Notes: generated from the sequence alone by a model not told the origin. DNA of 64,000 bases from Bacillus sp. SJS (GCF_000732485.2 NZ_JAQV02000016.1:62001-126000); one strand, 5' to 3'. Shown: positions 16,159 through 24,418, counted from the stretch's first letter. Program-made: numbers and translations.

Positions 16159-16725
16159 ATGGTCGAAAACAATGATGCCGTACTTTATGAACGGCTTGCT
16201 GCAAAAGACAAGCAAGCTTTTGAAACGCTGTATGACCGCTATGAAAAACTGTTATTTTCTTTTGCTTTTAAAATTACGAAAGATCGTGGCTTAGCAGAAG
16301 AGGTCATGCAGGATGTGTTTGTTAAGCTATGGAATGGAACACATGCCTTCGAATCTTCTAAAGGAAAGTTTTCTTCATGGCTGCTTACTATTACACGGAA
16401 TAAGGCGATAGACATGATAAGAAAGTACGCAAAGCACGAGCATGTTGAATTAATGGATAAAGACGCCTTAATCAGCGAAGAAAAACCCGTCGATAAGATC
16501 GTTGAATGGAAAGAAGACAGAGAATTGATCCGAAGTGCTGTTTCCGAGCTCAATGTGGAACAGCAAAAGGTGATTGACCTTTTTTATTTCAAAGGTTTCA
16601 GCCAGCAAAAGATTTCCGAAAAATGCGGAGTTCCTCTTGGAACTGTAAAAGGAAGAATAAGACTCGCACTAAAGCATCTTAGAGAGACATTGGAGAAAGG
16701 AGGGAGGTCTGATTATGAAGCCTGA
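16159..16725 (+). CDS. ECF-type RNA polymerase sigma factor
   Basis: A 188-residue sigma-70 family factor of the extracytoplasmic function class. Region 2 (residues 8-85) includes AFETLYDRYEKLLFSFAFKI and LAEEVMQDVFVKLW; region 4 (120-180) contains VIDLFYFKGFSQQKISEKCG and GTVKGRIRLALKHLRE, the helix-turn-helix that reads the -35 element. It overlaps the next gene, its anti-sigma factor, by 11 bp, so the two are translationally coupled. The SigK-like ECF group is commonly paired with RskA-type anti-sigma factors, as here. The inducing signal is unknown. Confidence 0.94.
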   Translation: MVENNDAVLYERLAAKDKQAFETLYDRYEKLLFSFAFKITKDRGLAEEVMQDVFVKLWNGTHAFESSKGKFSSWLLTITRNKAIDMIRKYAKHEHVELMDKDALISEEKPVDKIVEWKEDRELIRSAVSELNVEQQKVIDLFYFKGFSQQKISEKCGVPLGTVKGRIRLALKHLRETLEKGGRSDYEA

Positions 16726-17458
16726 ACAGTGCCATCATTTAATTGATTATTTTAACGGGACGATGACGAGCGAAGAATCAGCTGAATTTGAAAGGCATCT
16801 GCAGGAATGCAGCGAATGCCGCGAGGAGCTTGCAGAACTTCGTATTTTGACCGAGGACCTTCCTTACCTCTCAGATCCAGTAGAGCCATCGCCAGGACTC
16901 AAAAATCGGATTTTGGAAGCCGCATATAGCGAAGGTCAGCCGATTAAGGAAGAACCATCTGAATTTCAAGCCTATAAAGCATCAGCTGAACCACAGATAA
17001 AGAAGTCAAAGCGCAGCCAGTCTTTAATCATAGGAGGTCTGGCAGCAGGGCTTGTTCTTTCATTGGGTGCGAATATCATTCAGATGTCTGATGATAAAGA
17101 AGAACAGCTTGTGCAAAGTGAGGTTTTAGAAAGAAAAGTGGCTCTTGCTTCTGTGGAGGGAAATAAGACCTTGAATGCGAATGCCTCTTTCTTAAAGGAA
17201 AAGGGCGATCAATTCATGGTTCTGCAGGCAGACGGACTTCCGGAAATCAAGGATGGAGAATTATATCAGGTATGGCTGATCAAAGGGGAAAAACCTGTTC
17301 CCGCAGGATATTTTACTCCGGATGAGAAAGGTAATGGAGCACTCGTTTACAAAGTGACAGACGAAGATTTGGATTGGGATACTGTGGCGATTACAGTGGA
17401 AAATGAGCCGAATTTGTCTGCTCCTAAAGGGAAAGTTGTTTTAGCAGGAAACATTTAA
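16715..17458 (+). CDS. Membrane anti-sigma factor, RskA type with zinc-finger
   Basis: A 247-residue single-pass membrane protein that would hold the upstream ECF sigma factor inactive. The N-terminal anti-sigma domain has the ZAS motif HLQECSECREEL (His-x3-Cys-x2-Cys). One transmembrane helix lies at about 108-126 (LIIGGLAAGLVLSLGANI). The extracytoplasmic C-terminal domain has YQVWLIKGEKPVPAGYFTP and the closing AITVEN region, typical of the anti-sigma-K factor RskA domain. Release presumably needs regulated proteolysis of the outer part. The ribosome site GGAGGG lies inside the sigma gene. Confidence 0.92.
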   Translation: MKPEQCHHLIDYFNGTMTSEESAEFERHLQECSECREELAELRILTEDLPYLSDPVEPSPGLKNRILEAAYSEGQPIKEEPSEFQAYKASAEPQIKKSKRSQSLIIGGLAAGLVLSLGANIIQMSDDKEEQLVQSEVLERKVALASVEGNKTLNANASFLKEKGDQFMVLQADGLPEIKDGELYQVWLIKGEKPVPAGYFTPDEKGNGALVYKVTDEDLDWDTVAITVENEPNLSAPKGKVVLAGNI

Positions 17459-17467
17459 CCATTAAAG

Positions 17468-17497
17468 ACAGGAGGCGTGTACACCTTCTGTTTTTTT
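17468..17497 (+). terminator. Intrinsic terminator after the anti-sigma gene
   Basis: ACAGGAGG (17468-17475) pairs with CCTTCTGT (17484-17491) with one G-U pair, followed by seven T. Confidence 0.75.
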
Positions 17498-17634
17498 ATG
17501 AGAAAATAGTCACACTTATTAATTACCCATCGTTCTAATGACCTAAACACAAAAATGGTTCATAATGTTCGTTTATTCATTTTAATGGTCTATTTCACCA
17601 GATGCCTCCATATGTAATTCAAAGAGGTGATTGG

Positions 17635-18561
17635 ATGAAGGTACTTCTGTTTTGCGATCCTGGCATAGATGATTCCCTGGCAATCATCTATGCCCTGCAG
17701 CACCCGCAAATTGAGCTTCTTGGAATTGTGACAAGCTACGGAAATGTATCGAAAAAACAGGCCACATTAAATGCGGCTTATTTGGCCGGGCTTGCCGGGC
17801 GTTCTGATATTCCGATTATCTCCGGTGCAGAATTTCCTCTTTCAGGGGAAAATATAATCTATTATCCTGAAATTCATGGGCCAGATGGACTTGGCCCCAT
17901 CCGTCCGCCATCAACCATTCAAGGGAATTATCAGGGATTCATGTATCTGTACAAAGTGATTGAAGATCACTTGAATGAAATGGTGATTATCGATGTCGGA
18001 CGAAGCACCTCTCTCGCCGCTGCCTTTAATTTGAACCGGAATCTCATGGAGAAGGTTAGCAGGGTCTATTTGATGGGCGGAGCGTTTCTTACTCCGGGAA
18101 ATGTGACTCCGCTTGCAGAAGCCAATTTTCATGGAGACCCGATTGCCGCGAACGTTGTTCTTAAATATGCAAAAGAAGTGATTATATCCCCCCTGAACAT
18201 CACCAACCAGGCCATTGTGACAAGAGAAGTGGCTTCATATATTTATTCTGCGGCTCATTCCGTCTTTAAAGAGCTGATTCCGCCAATTACGGAATATTAT
18301 GCTGCCTATTACCGTAAAATGAACCCGGGTATGAGAGGCGCTCCTGTTCATGATGTAATGCCGTTCTATCATCTATTGAATCCTTCTTTTGTCATTACAA
18401 AAGAGCGCAAGGTCACCGTTTTGACCTGTGAGGATGGAAGAGGAACGAGTGTTGCGGATTTAAGGAATTCAAGCAAAAACGATGGCAGCCGGAGACATAT
18501 AGGTTTGCAGTTTGATTACCGGCACTTCATTTCAGATTTTATTAAAACAATGACGGTTTGA
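17635..18561 (+). CDS. Nucleoside hydrolase family protein with altered metal motif
   Basis: A 308-residue homologue of inosine-uridine nucleoside hydrolases, which cleave the N-glycosidic bond of nucleosides. The start at 17635 follows AGAGGTGA. The family signature DxDPGxDD at the N-terminus appears as FCDPGIDDS, so the first Asp is replaced by Phe; the other calcium-binding Asp residues are present. Other blocks are recognisable: YGNVSKKQATLNA, MGGAFLTPGNVTPLAEANF, and a C-terminal His-Asp (PVHDVMPFYHLL) in place of the usual HDPLAV. The enzyme may be active with a modified site or have another substrate. Single-gene unit upstream of the fluoride channel genes. Confidence 0.85.
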   Translation: MKVLLFCDPGIDDSLAIIYALQHPQIELLGIVTSYGNVSKKQATLNAAYLAGLAGRSDIPIISGAEFPLSGENIIYYPEIHGPDGLGPIRPPSTIQGNYQGFMYLYKVIEDHLNEMVIIDVGRSTSLAAAFNLNRNLMEKVSRVYLMGGAFLTPGNVTPLAEANFHGDPIAANVVLKYAKEVIISPLNITNQAIVTREVASYIYSAAHSVFKELIPPITEYYAAYYRKMNPGMRGAPVHDVMPFYHLLNPSFVITKERKVTVLTCEDGRGTSVADLRNSSKNDGSRRHIGLQFDYRHFISDFIKTMTV

Positions 18562-18600
18562 TGGGCTATAATAAACGAAATACAAATTGCTGGAGGAATC

Positions 18601-18984
18601 ATGAACTATTTTGCCATCGGACTTGCAGGCGCTGCAGGCGCGCTTCTTAGATACGCTACAGGTCTTGCGGGAAGTGCAGCAGGTTTTCCCGCGGGAACGT
18701 TCATTGCCAATATGACCGGATGCTTTCTATTAAGCTTTTTAACCGCGGCTGTGTTTAAAATGGACAACTTCCCTAAAAAGATGGCTGCACCTATTGGAAC
18801 AGGTTTGATTGGTTCTTATACTACTTTTTCCACTTTCAGCGTTGAGGCTGTAAAGCTATTGGACAAGGGGGATGTGCAAATGGCATTGCTCTATATCGGA
18901 GGGAGTGCAATCTTAGGTCTCCTTTTTTCCATCACGGGTATGATTGCAGGCAGTGCCTTCTTAGAAAGGGTGGTGCGGGAATGA
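18601..18984 (+). CDS. crcB: Fluoride channel subunit FluC/CrcB (first)
   Basis: A 127-residue protein with four membrane helices that forms half of a dual-topology fluoride-specific channel. Conserved residues are present: the early Arg (GALLRYATG), Asn in GTFIANMTGCFLL, and the STFSxE element in YTTFSTFSVEAVKL. Its ATG lies 6 nt after TGGAGGA. It overlaps the second subunit by 4 bp; adjacent pairs like this make antiparallel heterodimers in Bacillus. No fluoride riboswitch is seen in the short 39-bp leader. Confidence 0.95.
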   Translation: MNYFAIGLAGAAGALLRYATGLAGSAAGFPAGTFIANMTGCFLLSFLTAAVFKMDNFPKKMAAPIGTGLIGSYTTFSTFSVEAVKLLDKGDVQMALLYIGGSAILGLLFSITGMIAGSAFLERVVRE

Positions 18985-19331
18985 TCGATTTTTTATCCAT
19001 AGCTGGAGGCGGATTCCTTGGAGCGATTTCACGTTACGCTGTGAGCCGGAAATGGAATAGGACCTTACTTCCTTATGGCACCCTGATCGTTAATTTGTCA
19101 GGTGCCTTTATTCTCGGCGTGATAGCAGGAAGCGGGCTTACCGGACATTATTTTCTCTTTGCTGCAACAGGATTTCTTGGAGCGTTTACTACGTTTTCAA
19201 CCTTAAATCTTGAATTGGCAAAGCAAGTGATGGAGAGAAAGTATAAAGTGGTTTTGATTTATGCTGGCATGACATACATAGGCGGGCTGCTGCTTGCGTT
19301 TGCTGGATTTTGGATTGGAAATAGTATGTAG
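18981..19331 (+). CDS. crcB: Fluoride channel subunit FluC/CrcB (second)
   Basis: A 116-residue partner of the preceding subunit with the same four-helix plan: early Arg (GAISRYAVSRKW), Asn in GTLIVNLSGAFIL, and TTFSTLNLELAKQ. The opposite distribution of charged residues compared with the first copy is consistent with inverted membrane topology in the heterodimer. Start ATG overlaps the first gene stop by 4 bp. Confidence 0.95.
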   Translation: MIDFLSIAGGGFLGAISRYAVSRKWNRTLLPYGTLIVNLSGAFILGVIAGSGLTGHYFLFAATGFLGAFTTFSTLNLELAKQVMERKYKVVLIYAGMTYIGGLLLAFAGFWIGNSM

Positions 19332-19333
19332 AG

Positions 19334-19359
19334 GACAGTGGAGGCTGTCTTTTTTTTTT
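19334..19359 (+). terminator. Intrinsic terminator after the fluC pair
   Basis: GACAG (19334-19338) pairs with CTGTC (19345-19349), followed by ten T. Confidence 0.85.
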
Positions 19360-19469
19360 GCTCCCAGTAAAAATATGAGTCAGTCCACCAGCTGAAATTA
19401 TGGTGATATTCAAATGGATATTAGAATGAGGGGATTCCGATAGGAAGAGATGAAGGTCTACAGCCTCCC

Positions 19470-19619
19470 ATCACCTTCACACTTGGAATTAAACTGGCTG
19501 CACTTGTCATGGTCGTTCCAGAGTGGCTTACGTTATGGATTGCTATTTTTGCAGATATGGGCGCGGCACTTCTGGTTACACTGAATGGATTAAGGCTGCT
19601 TAAGGTAAAGGACCGCTAA
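19470..19619 (+). pseudogene. C-terminal remnant of a heavy-metal P1B-ATPase
   Basis: Fifty codons ending in TAA read [20 protein letters not shown] and go on to [20 protein letters not shown], then RLLKVKDR. This is the last membrane helix pair and tail of CadA/ZntA-type zinc/cadmium ATPases, which normally exceed 600 residues. There is no start codon with a ribosome site and nothing of the actuator, phosphorylation or nucleotide-binding domains upstream, so this is the stump of a deleted gene. Confidence 0.85.
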
Positions 19620-19705
19620 TTACAGAATGATGGAACCGGATCAGTATTCCGGTGCTATTTGTATAGGAATCCTGCTGCGAAACGGCGGTGGAAGTGATTG
19701 TTTAG

Positions 19706-19760
19706 GTTAATTGCTGACAAATTGAAGATAATTGCTGACTTGCAAAAATAATGGCTGAAT
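19706..19760. repeat. Short array of a 20-21-bp repeat
   Basis: TTGCTGAC occurs at 19711 and 19732, and a variant TGGCTGAA at 19752, i.e. spacings of 21 and 20 bp, each preceded by an AATA/TTAA run. It has the same spacing as the two larger arrays in this window but a different core word. Confidence 0.55.
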
Positions 19761-19763
19761 AGT

Positions 19764-19800
19764 CAAAAGAAGAGGGCCCGCAAGCATGGCCCAACTCCTC
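19764..19800 (-). terminator. Intrinsic terminator after the Nudix gene
   Basis: GGGCC (19774-19778) pairs with GGCCC (19788-19792) with flanking AGAG/CTCC pairing; on the minus strand CTTCTTTTG follows. Confidence 0.6.
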
Positions 19801-20214
19801 TTACTGTTCCAATACATAAGGAATGGATGATTTCAGCAGCCCTTTTATTCCTCCAGGATGATAAGGCATCAAGCGGTCGGCTGTTTCCCAGTCCATCCAG
19901 GCGGTTTCATCAATGGTGTCAGTATCTTGAATTGCGATTTGCCCGCTCCTGATTTCTGCTTTAAACGTAAAGAAGAGAGCGTGAACTTCCATATTTTCGA
20001 GGAAAGACTCGTTCACGGAGAGCAGGTCGCCTATTTGAACAGTAAGCCCTGTTTCCTCAAAGGCTTCCCGCTGCGCTGCAAGAGTGAGTGTTTCTCCTTT
20101 TTCCACCGCGCCGCCAGGCATTGACCAATCATCCCGTTTGCTGTTTTTCACCATTAATATCTTCTCTTTTTCCTCATCACAGATTAAAGAATAGACTACA
20201 TCTACCCGTTCCAT
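19801..20214 (-). CDS. Nudix hydrolase
   Basis: A 137-residue hydrolase of nucleoside diphosphate-linked compounds. The complete Nudix box is present at residues about 34-56: GGAVEKGETLTLAAQREAFE followed by ETGL, with the metal-binding Glu residues. MutT-like length, no extra domain; substrate not predictable. Ribosome site GAGGA upstream of the ATG at 20214. Single-gene unit. Confidence 0.9.
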   Translation of the reverse strand: MERVDVVYSLICDEEKEKILMVKNSKRDDWSMPGGAVEKGETLTLAAQREAFEETGLTVQIGDLLSVNESFLENMEVHALFFTFKAEIRSGQIAIQDTDTIDETAWMDWETADRLMPYHPGGIKGLLKSSIPYVLEQ

Positions 20215-20349
20215 ATGAAATCCTCCTCATTATCAAACGCATCAGGCTGTACATTCCCCGTTTCTTCCTAATCTGCTGATGCCAGGAATACCCTTCGAAT
20301 AGCGTTTCATTTCACTTCGTTTTGAACGGGAGGAATTCCTGCTTTCATG

Positions 20350-20377
20350 CAAAAAAGTGCTGGGATGCCCCGCACTT
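20350..20377 (-). terminator. Intrinsic terminator after the metallo-hydrolase gene
   Basis: AAGTGC (20355-20360) pairs with GCACTT (20372-20377) plus inner GGG/CCC pairs; on the minus strand TTTTTTG follows. Confidence 0.8.
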
Positions 20378-20381
20378 CGGA

Positions 20382-21140
20382 TTAAAACTTTAATGTTTCT
20401 CCATCTTCCGGAATCAAAGCCTTATCAGACCATTCTTTAGCAGAAAGAAACTCCTTCAAATCCGCTCTTGTTAGCAGGCAGTGATTCAATGTTTCCATGT
20501 GGGAGACAACAATAATGGATTCCGGAGCAGCATGATGGATCTGCTCAATATCGTCTTTATCCATCGTAATCGTACCGCCCTCAAGGAACTGTGCTGCCCC
20601 TCCATTTACTGCAATCACTTCAGGATGATGCTTTTGAATAGCTTCCTTCACGTCTTCGCACCAGACAGTATCTCCCGCGATATACAATGATTTTTCATCT
20701 GGATGGCTGAAAACGACTCCTGAAACCTGGCCCGTCATCTTGGTGATTTCACCTCTGCCATGCTGGCCGATCGTTTTTGTAATCGTGATGTCTCCAATGG
20801 TAATGGACTGCCCAAGAGATTGCGCATGAACAAAACCACCTTGGCGAATGGATGCGGCATCATTTTCGTTTTGAGCGTAAATGCTGATTTCCTTCGGTAA
20901 GGCTTTTTTAGCTGCGTCATCATAATGATCTGGATGCAGATGAGTAACAATCACTGCATCTGCTTCAATGATTTCTTCAATTGATACGGGCAGGCCGACC
21001 ATTGGATTGCGTTTATCCTGGTTGGGGGTGTTGGGAAACGGAGGCATGGCTCCTTTATCAGCTAGAAAAGGGTCGATTAGAAAGGTTTTCCCTGCATATT
21101 TTACAACTAATGTAGCATTGCGGATTAGACGAATCTCCAT
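20382..21140 (-). CDS. Metallo-beta-lactamase-fold metal-dependent hydrolase
   Basis: A 252-residue enzyme of the UlaG/UPF0173-like branch of the metallo-beta-lactamase superfamily. The zinc site HxHxDH is read in VTHLHPDHYDD; further ligands are in GDTVWCEDV (Asp) and VVSHMETLNHC (His). The N-terminus MEIRLIRNATLVVKYAGKTF is characteristic of the branch. The start at 21140 follows AGGAGG by 8 nt; the longer frame to 21215 adds an unlikely leader. Substrate unknown. Divergent from chrS. Confidence 0.9.
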   Translation of the reverse strand: MEIRLIRNATLVVKYAGKTFLIDPFLADKGAMPPFPNTPNQDKRNPMVGLPVSIEEIIEADAVIVTHLHPDHYDDAAKKALPKEISIYAQNENDAASIRQGGFVHAQSLGQSITIGDITITKTIGQHGRGEITKMTGQVSGVVFSHPDEKSLYIAGDTVWCEDVKEAIQKHHPEVIAVNGGAAQFLEGGTITMDKDDIEQIHHAAPESIIVVSHMETLNHCLLTRADLKEFLSAKEWSDKALIPEDGETLKF

Positions 21141-21258
21141 TTCAAGTTCCTCCTTTTGTATGATTCTCCTATAGGATAATATAAGAAGGGATATGACATA
21201 CATAGATAAAATCAAGAGTTTGCACCGATATACTTGAATTGTGAAAGAGGTGGGAGAA

Positions 21259-21681
21259 TTGCTTGATCAAACCGATCAAAGGATTGTATACGAGCTTACG
21301 AAGAATGGGCGTATTACCATGAAAGAATTAGGAGAAAAAGTTCATTTAACGGGGCAAGCTGTTTCTTCGAGGGTAATTAAGCTTGAAGAGGAGGGGGTCA
21401 TTGAAGGCTACACTATCAACCTTAATGAAAAGAAAGCAGGATACTCCATTCACGCTTTCCTAAACATATATACAAACAGCTTCAATCACCAGCCTTATTT
21501 AAATTACCTTTCTAGTCAGAAGGAGTATGTGCTGAAAAATTTTAAGATCAGCGGAGACGGATGTTATTTGCTTGAATGCCGTTTTAAGGGCAATGATGAA
21601 CTGGATGCCTTCTTAACGGGGTTAACCAGGCACGTAAATTACAAGCTGTCCATCGTCATTAATGAGACACAAATTGTGTAA
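21259..21681 (+). CDS. chrS: Lrp/AsnC family regulator, ChrS-like
   Basis: A 140-residue regulator with an N-terminal winged helix (LDQTDQRIVYELTKNGRITM, then LTGQAVSSRVIKLEEEGVIE) and a C-terminal RAM ligand-binding domain. It lies 87 bp upstream of a chromate transporter gene. In B. subtilis an Lrp-type protein, ChrS (YwrC), represses the neighbouring chromate transporter genes, so the same job is likely here. The start chosen is TTG at 21259, because GAGGTGGG lies just upstream and the protein then begins MLDQTD as is usual; the GTG at 21241 lacks a ribosome site. Confidence 0.8.
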   Translation: MLDQTDQRIVYELTKNGRITMKELGEKVHLTGQAVSSRVIKLEEEGVIEGYTINLNEKKAGYSIHAFLNIYTNSFNHQPYLNYLSSQKEYVLKNFKISGDGCYLLECRFKGNDELDAFLTGLTRHVNYKLSIVINETQIV

Positions 21682-21768
21682 ATTTTGCGTTACATTTAAT
21701 AGGCAATTATCCGATCCTCAATTGTCCATGCTACTATAAGGTGGATTATTATAACGGAGGACTTTCAG

Positions 21769-22956
21769 ATGAAATCGCGTCTTAAAATTTGGCTTGAAAT
21801 TTTACTTGTATCCTCTAAGCTCGGATTGACGTCCTTTGGCGGTCCGGTTGCCCATTTAGGGTATTTTCGGGAGGAGTATGTCAAAAAGAAAAAATGGCTG
21901 GATGACCAGTCTTATGCGGATATTGTAGCTCTGTGCCAGTTTCTTCCGGGGCCGGCGAGCAGTCAGGTCGGACTTTCCATCGGGCTGCTCCGGGGTGGCC
22001 TTGTAGGCAGTTTTCTGTCATGGTTCGGCTTTACCATGCCCTCGATCCTTATCCTGATTGTATTCGCTTATTTGTTTAAGGGGACGGATGTTCATGAGGC
22101 GGGCTGGCTTATGGGGCTGAAAATTACAGCGGTAGCCGTAGTGGCGCAGGCTGTAATGGGGATGGGAAAGTCACTTGCACCGGACAGGCCGCGGATCACA
22201 ATTGCGGTTCTCGCTGCAGTCGGTGCCCTTTTCGTTCCATCCGCTTGGGGTCAGCTTGCCATTATTGCAGGATCTGCTGTTGCAGGTTATTTGCTTTATA
22301 AAAGAGAAGAAGTGCCTGAGGTCCCTAAGCTTATTCTTACAATCGGCAAAAAAACAGCTTCAGCTTCACTTTTATTATTTGGTTTGCTGCTTGTTCTCCT
22401 GCCCATCATCCGGCAAACATTCTCCGGGACCTATATCGCTCTATTTGACGTATTTTACCGGGTTGGTTCCCTCGTATTCGGCGGCGGTCATGTCGTCCTG
22501 CCGATGCTTGAAAAAGAGGTGGTTCCTGCAGGCTGGATGACACAGGATGTGTTTCTTGCGGGATACGGGGCTGCACAGGCAGTTCCAGGTCCTCTTTTTA
22601 CACTCGCTGGTTATGTGGGCGCAATCATCTCTGGAGTTCCAGGGGCTTTGATCGCAACTGCGGCTATGTTTCTGCCTTCATTTTTGCTCGTCTTCGGAGT
22701 TCTTCCTTTTTGGAGCAGCATCCGCGGAAAAAAGGGAGTGCAGGCAGCCCTCATGGGTGTAAATGCGGCGGTCGTTGGTATTCTGCTTGCCGCCCTGTAT
22801 GATCCTGTTTTTACAAGTGCTATTCATTCAGCGTCTGCATTTGCACTCGCCTTGGTCTCTTTTGCCCTTCTTGTTTATTGGAAGCTGCTGCCATGGCTTG
22901 TCGTGGGACTTACCATAATTGCCGGCACACTGATGGAGCAAATTGGAGTGCTTTAG
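21769..22956 (+). CDS. chrA: Chromate efflux transporter ChrA (two-domain)
   Basis: A 395-residue membrane protein of the CHR family, long-chain type with two homologous halves of about six helices each. The signature GLTSFGGPVAHLGYFREEYV and CQFLPGPASSQVGLSIGLLR are in the first half; the second half repeats GSLVFGGGHVVLPML and GAAQAVPGPLFTLAGYVGA. It exports chromate. B. subtilis uses two separate half-proteins (YwrA and YwrB); here the halves are fused. Regulated presumably by the Lrp protein upstream. Confidence 0.93.
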   Translation: MKSRLKIWLEILLVSSKLGLTSFGGPVAHLGYFREEYVKKKKWLDDQSYADIVALCQFLPGPASSQVGLSIGLLRGGLVGSFLSWFGFTMPSILILIVFAYLFKGTDVHEAGWLMGLKITAVAVVAQAVMGMGKSLAPDRPRITIAVLAAVGALFVPSAWGQLAIIAGSAVAGYLLYKREEVPEVPKLILTIGKKTASASLLLFGLLLVLLPIIRQTFSGTYIALFDVFYRVGSLVFGGGHVVLPMLEKEVVPAGWMTQDVFLAGYGAAQAVPGPLFTLAGYVGAIISGVPGALIATAAMFLPSFLLVFGVLPFWSSIRGKKGVQAALMGVNAAVVGILLAALYDPVFTSAIHSASAFALALVSFALLVYWKLLPWLVVGLTIIAGTLMEQIGVL

Positions 22957-23000
22957 AAAAATATTATGATATACTAACCGGCAAAGGAAGGTGATTTTAC

Positions 23001-23117
23001 ATGAATAGTAAACAGTCCATCCTGAAAAAAGTTGTGGATTATGCAAAAAAGAATCCTGAGCAGACAAAAAAAGCAATCAGCATGGTTACAAAAACCTTAA
23101 AAAACCGAAAAAAATAA
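23001..23117 (+). CDS. Small basic peptide of 38 residues
   Basis: Reads MNSKQSILKKVVDYAKKNPE, then QTKKAISMVTKTLKNRKK. Strongly basic, with 13 Lys and amphipathic helix potential. It has a good ribosome site (GGAAGGTGA, 8 nt upstream) and its own terminator, which argues that it is expressed. It begins 44 bp after chrA. No family recognised; could be a small nucleic-acid- or membrane-associated protein. Confidence 0.6.
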   Translation: MNSKQSILKKVVDYAKKNPEQTKKAISMVTKTLKNRKK

Positions 23118-23123
23118 ATGTGC

Positions 23124-23152
23124 AGATGGCCTTCCCGGTCATCTTTTTTTGT
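23124..23152 (+). terminator. Intrinsic terminator after the small basic peptide
   Basis: GATGGCC pairs with GGTCATC across CTTCCC, followed by seven T. Confidence 0.75.
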
Positions 23153-23218
23153 CCTCATAATATCACCTCTTTTTGGAAAAATAACAGTATCTATTTATTT
23201 TGAAAAGAGGAAATCAGT

Positions 23219-24193
23219 ATGAAACCAATGTCTTCGTCCGAATTAGCAAATTTGTGGTCCACTTATCAGAAAAAGACGATGCTTCTCCGCATCATGGAAC
23301 ACGCATTGGATGTATCAACCCAAAAGGACATTACGTCGATCCTTCAATATGCCTATCAGGAAGAAGTGAAATTTGTAAAAGAAATCGCTCAGCTTTTTCA
23401 AAAGGAAGGCGCTGCAATTCCTGAGGGGTTTGATGAAACGGATGTGAACCGAAAGGCGGAAAGGCTGTTCGATCAATACTTCTATATCCGCTTTCTGCGG
23501 ATGCTGATGAAGCTTGGAATCGGGCTGAATGCTGTGCACCTGTCAATGGTGTATCGAAATGATATTCACGACTTCTTTTCGAGAACGTCTGCCCATTCCA
23601 ACAAAGTGTTCGGTATGTGTACAAATTGCCTCCTGCAGGTAGGGAACGGCGCCATTCCACCGGTAATCGGGATGCCGGATCATCCTAAATATGTCGTAAA
23701 TGAAAGGTATTTATCCGGATTTCATTTTGGCAAAAGAAGATTGAATGCTACCGAACTTTCCATCATCTATCACATTGTGGAAAACAACAACTTCGGTGCC
23801 CAGCTGATGAAGGGGTTAACCAAGGTAGCGAAAGAACCGGAAGTGAAAATGTATTTAAAGAAAGGCGAACAGCTTGCTATTGATTTGTATCAATCCTATG
23901 GGAAGCTGATGGAACATAGTGGAATCCCTGTCTCAGCCTTGCCTGGAGCAGTCATTTCTGAAACAAAGACCGCTCCATATTCAGATAAACTGATTATGTA
24001 TTTAATCAACTTGTTAAGCAGTTTGGGGTTGACAAGCAACGCACTTGGAACAACCTACAGTTTGCGCCCGGATCTTCCTCTGAAAATGGCACTTGCTGCA
24101 CGTGATATTTATTCATTTGCAAAAGAAGGCGGGAAAATCATGGTAAAGCATCAGTGGATGGAAGAAATTCCGGAAGCTGTGATAAAGAGATAG
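23219..24193 (+). CDS. DUF3231 family protein
   Basis: A 324-residue protein made of two similar helical halves (about 5-160 and 175-320), each with the pattern of a four-helix ferritin-like bundle, as in DUF3231/CotF-like proteins of Bacillaceae. Recognisable blocks are SSSELANLWSTYQKKTMLLR and RRLNATELSIIYHIVENNNFG. Relatives occur beside spore coat genes, but no biochemical role is established. The start is preceded by AGAGGAAA. Single-gene unit. Confidence 0.8.
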   Translation: MKPMSSSELANLWSTYQKKTMLLRIMEHALDVSTQKDITSILQYAYQEEVKFVKEIAQLFQKEGAAIPEGFDETDVNRKAERLFDQYFYIRFLRMLMKLGIGLNAVHLSMVYRNDIHDFFSRTSAHSNKVFGMCTNCLLQVGNGAIPPVIGMPDHPKYVVNERYLSGFHFGKRRLNATELSIIYHIVENNNFGAQLMKGLTKVAKEPEVKMYLKKGEQLAIDLYQSYGKLMEHSGIPVSALPGAVISETKTAPYSDKLIMYLINLLSSLGLTSNALGTTYSLRPDLPLKMALAARDIYSFAKEGGKIMVKHQWMEEIPEAVIKR

Positions 24194-24247
24194 TTGACGT
24201 TTTTTTACTGCATGTTATGATGAACCTGGAAAATAAAATACCGCATT

Positions 24248-24341
24248 GCCACTAGGGGAGCCCATAACGTGGGGCTGAGACCGGAGTATGCTCCGGGACC
24301 CTTGGAACCTGATCTGGTTTGAACCAGCGGAGGGAAGTGGG
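24248..24341 (+). promoter_or_regulatory. TPP (thiamine pyrophosphate) riboswitch
   Basis: The THI-box consensus is directly readable: CACTAGGGGAGCCC, GGGGCTGAGA, GGGACCCTTGGAACCTGATC and GAACCAGCGGAGGGAAGTGG. Binding of TPP would favour the terminator at 24358-24390 and switch off tenA. Confidence 0.97.
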
Positions 24342-24357
24342 AGATTCTTAATCTTTC

Positions 24358-24390
24358 CCGCTCTTATCCGTTAAGAGCGGTTTTTTATTT
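24358..24390 (+). terminator. Riboswitch-controlled terminator
   Basis: CCGCTCTT (24358-24365) pairs with AAGAGCGG (24373-24380), followed by six T. It lies between the TPP aptamer and tenA and is its expression platform. Confidence 0.9.
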
Positions 24391-24418
24391 TTACATAAGA
24401 AGCAGGGGGAATTCAAAC

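Noticed and set aside
18562-18600. Fluoride riboswitch before the FluC pair
   Set aside because: The leader is only 39 bp and contains none of the conserved aptamer words.
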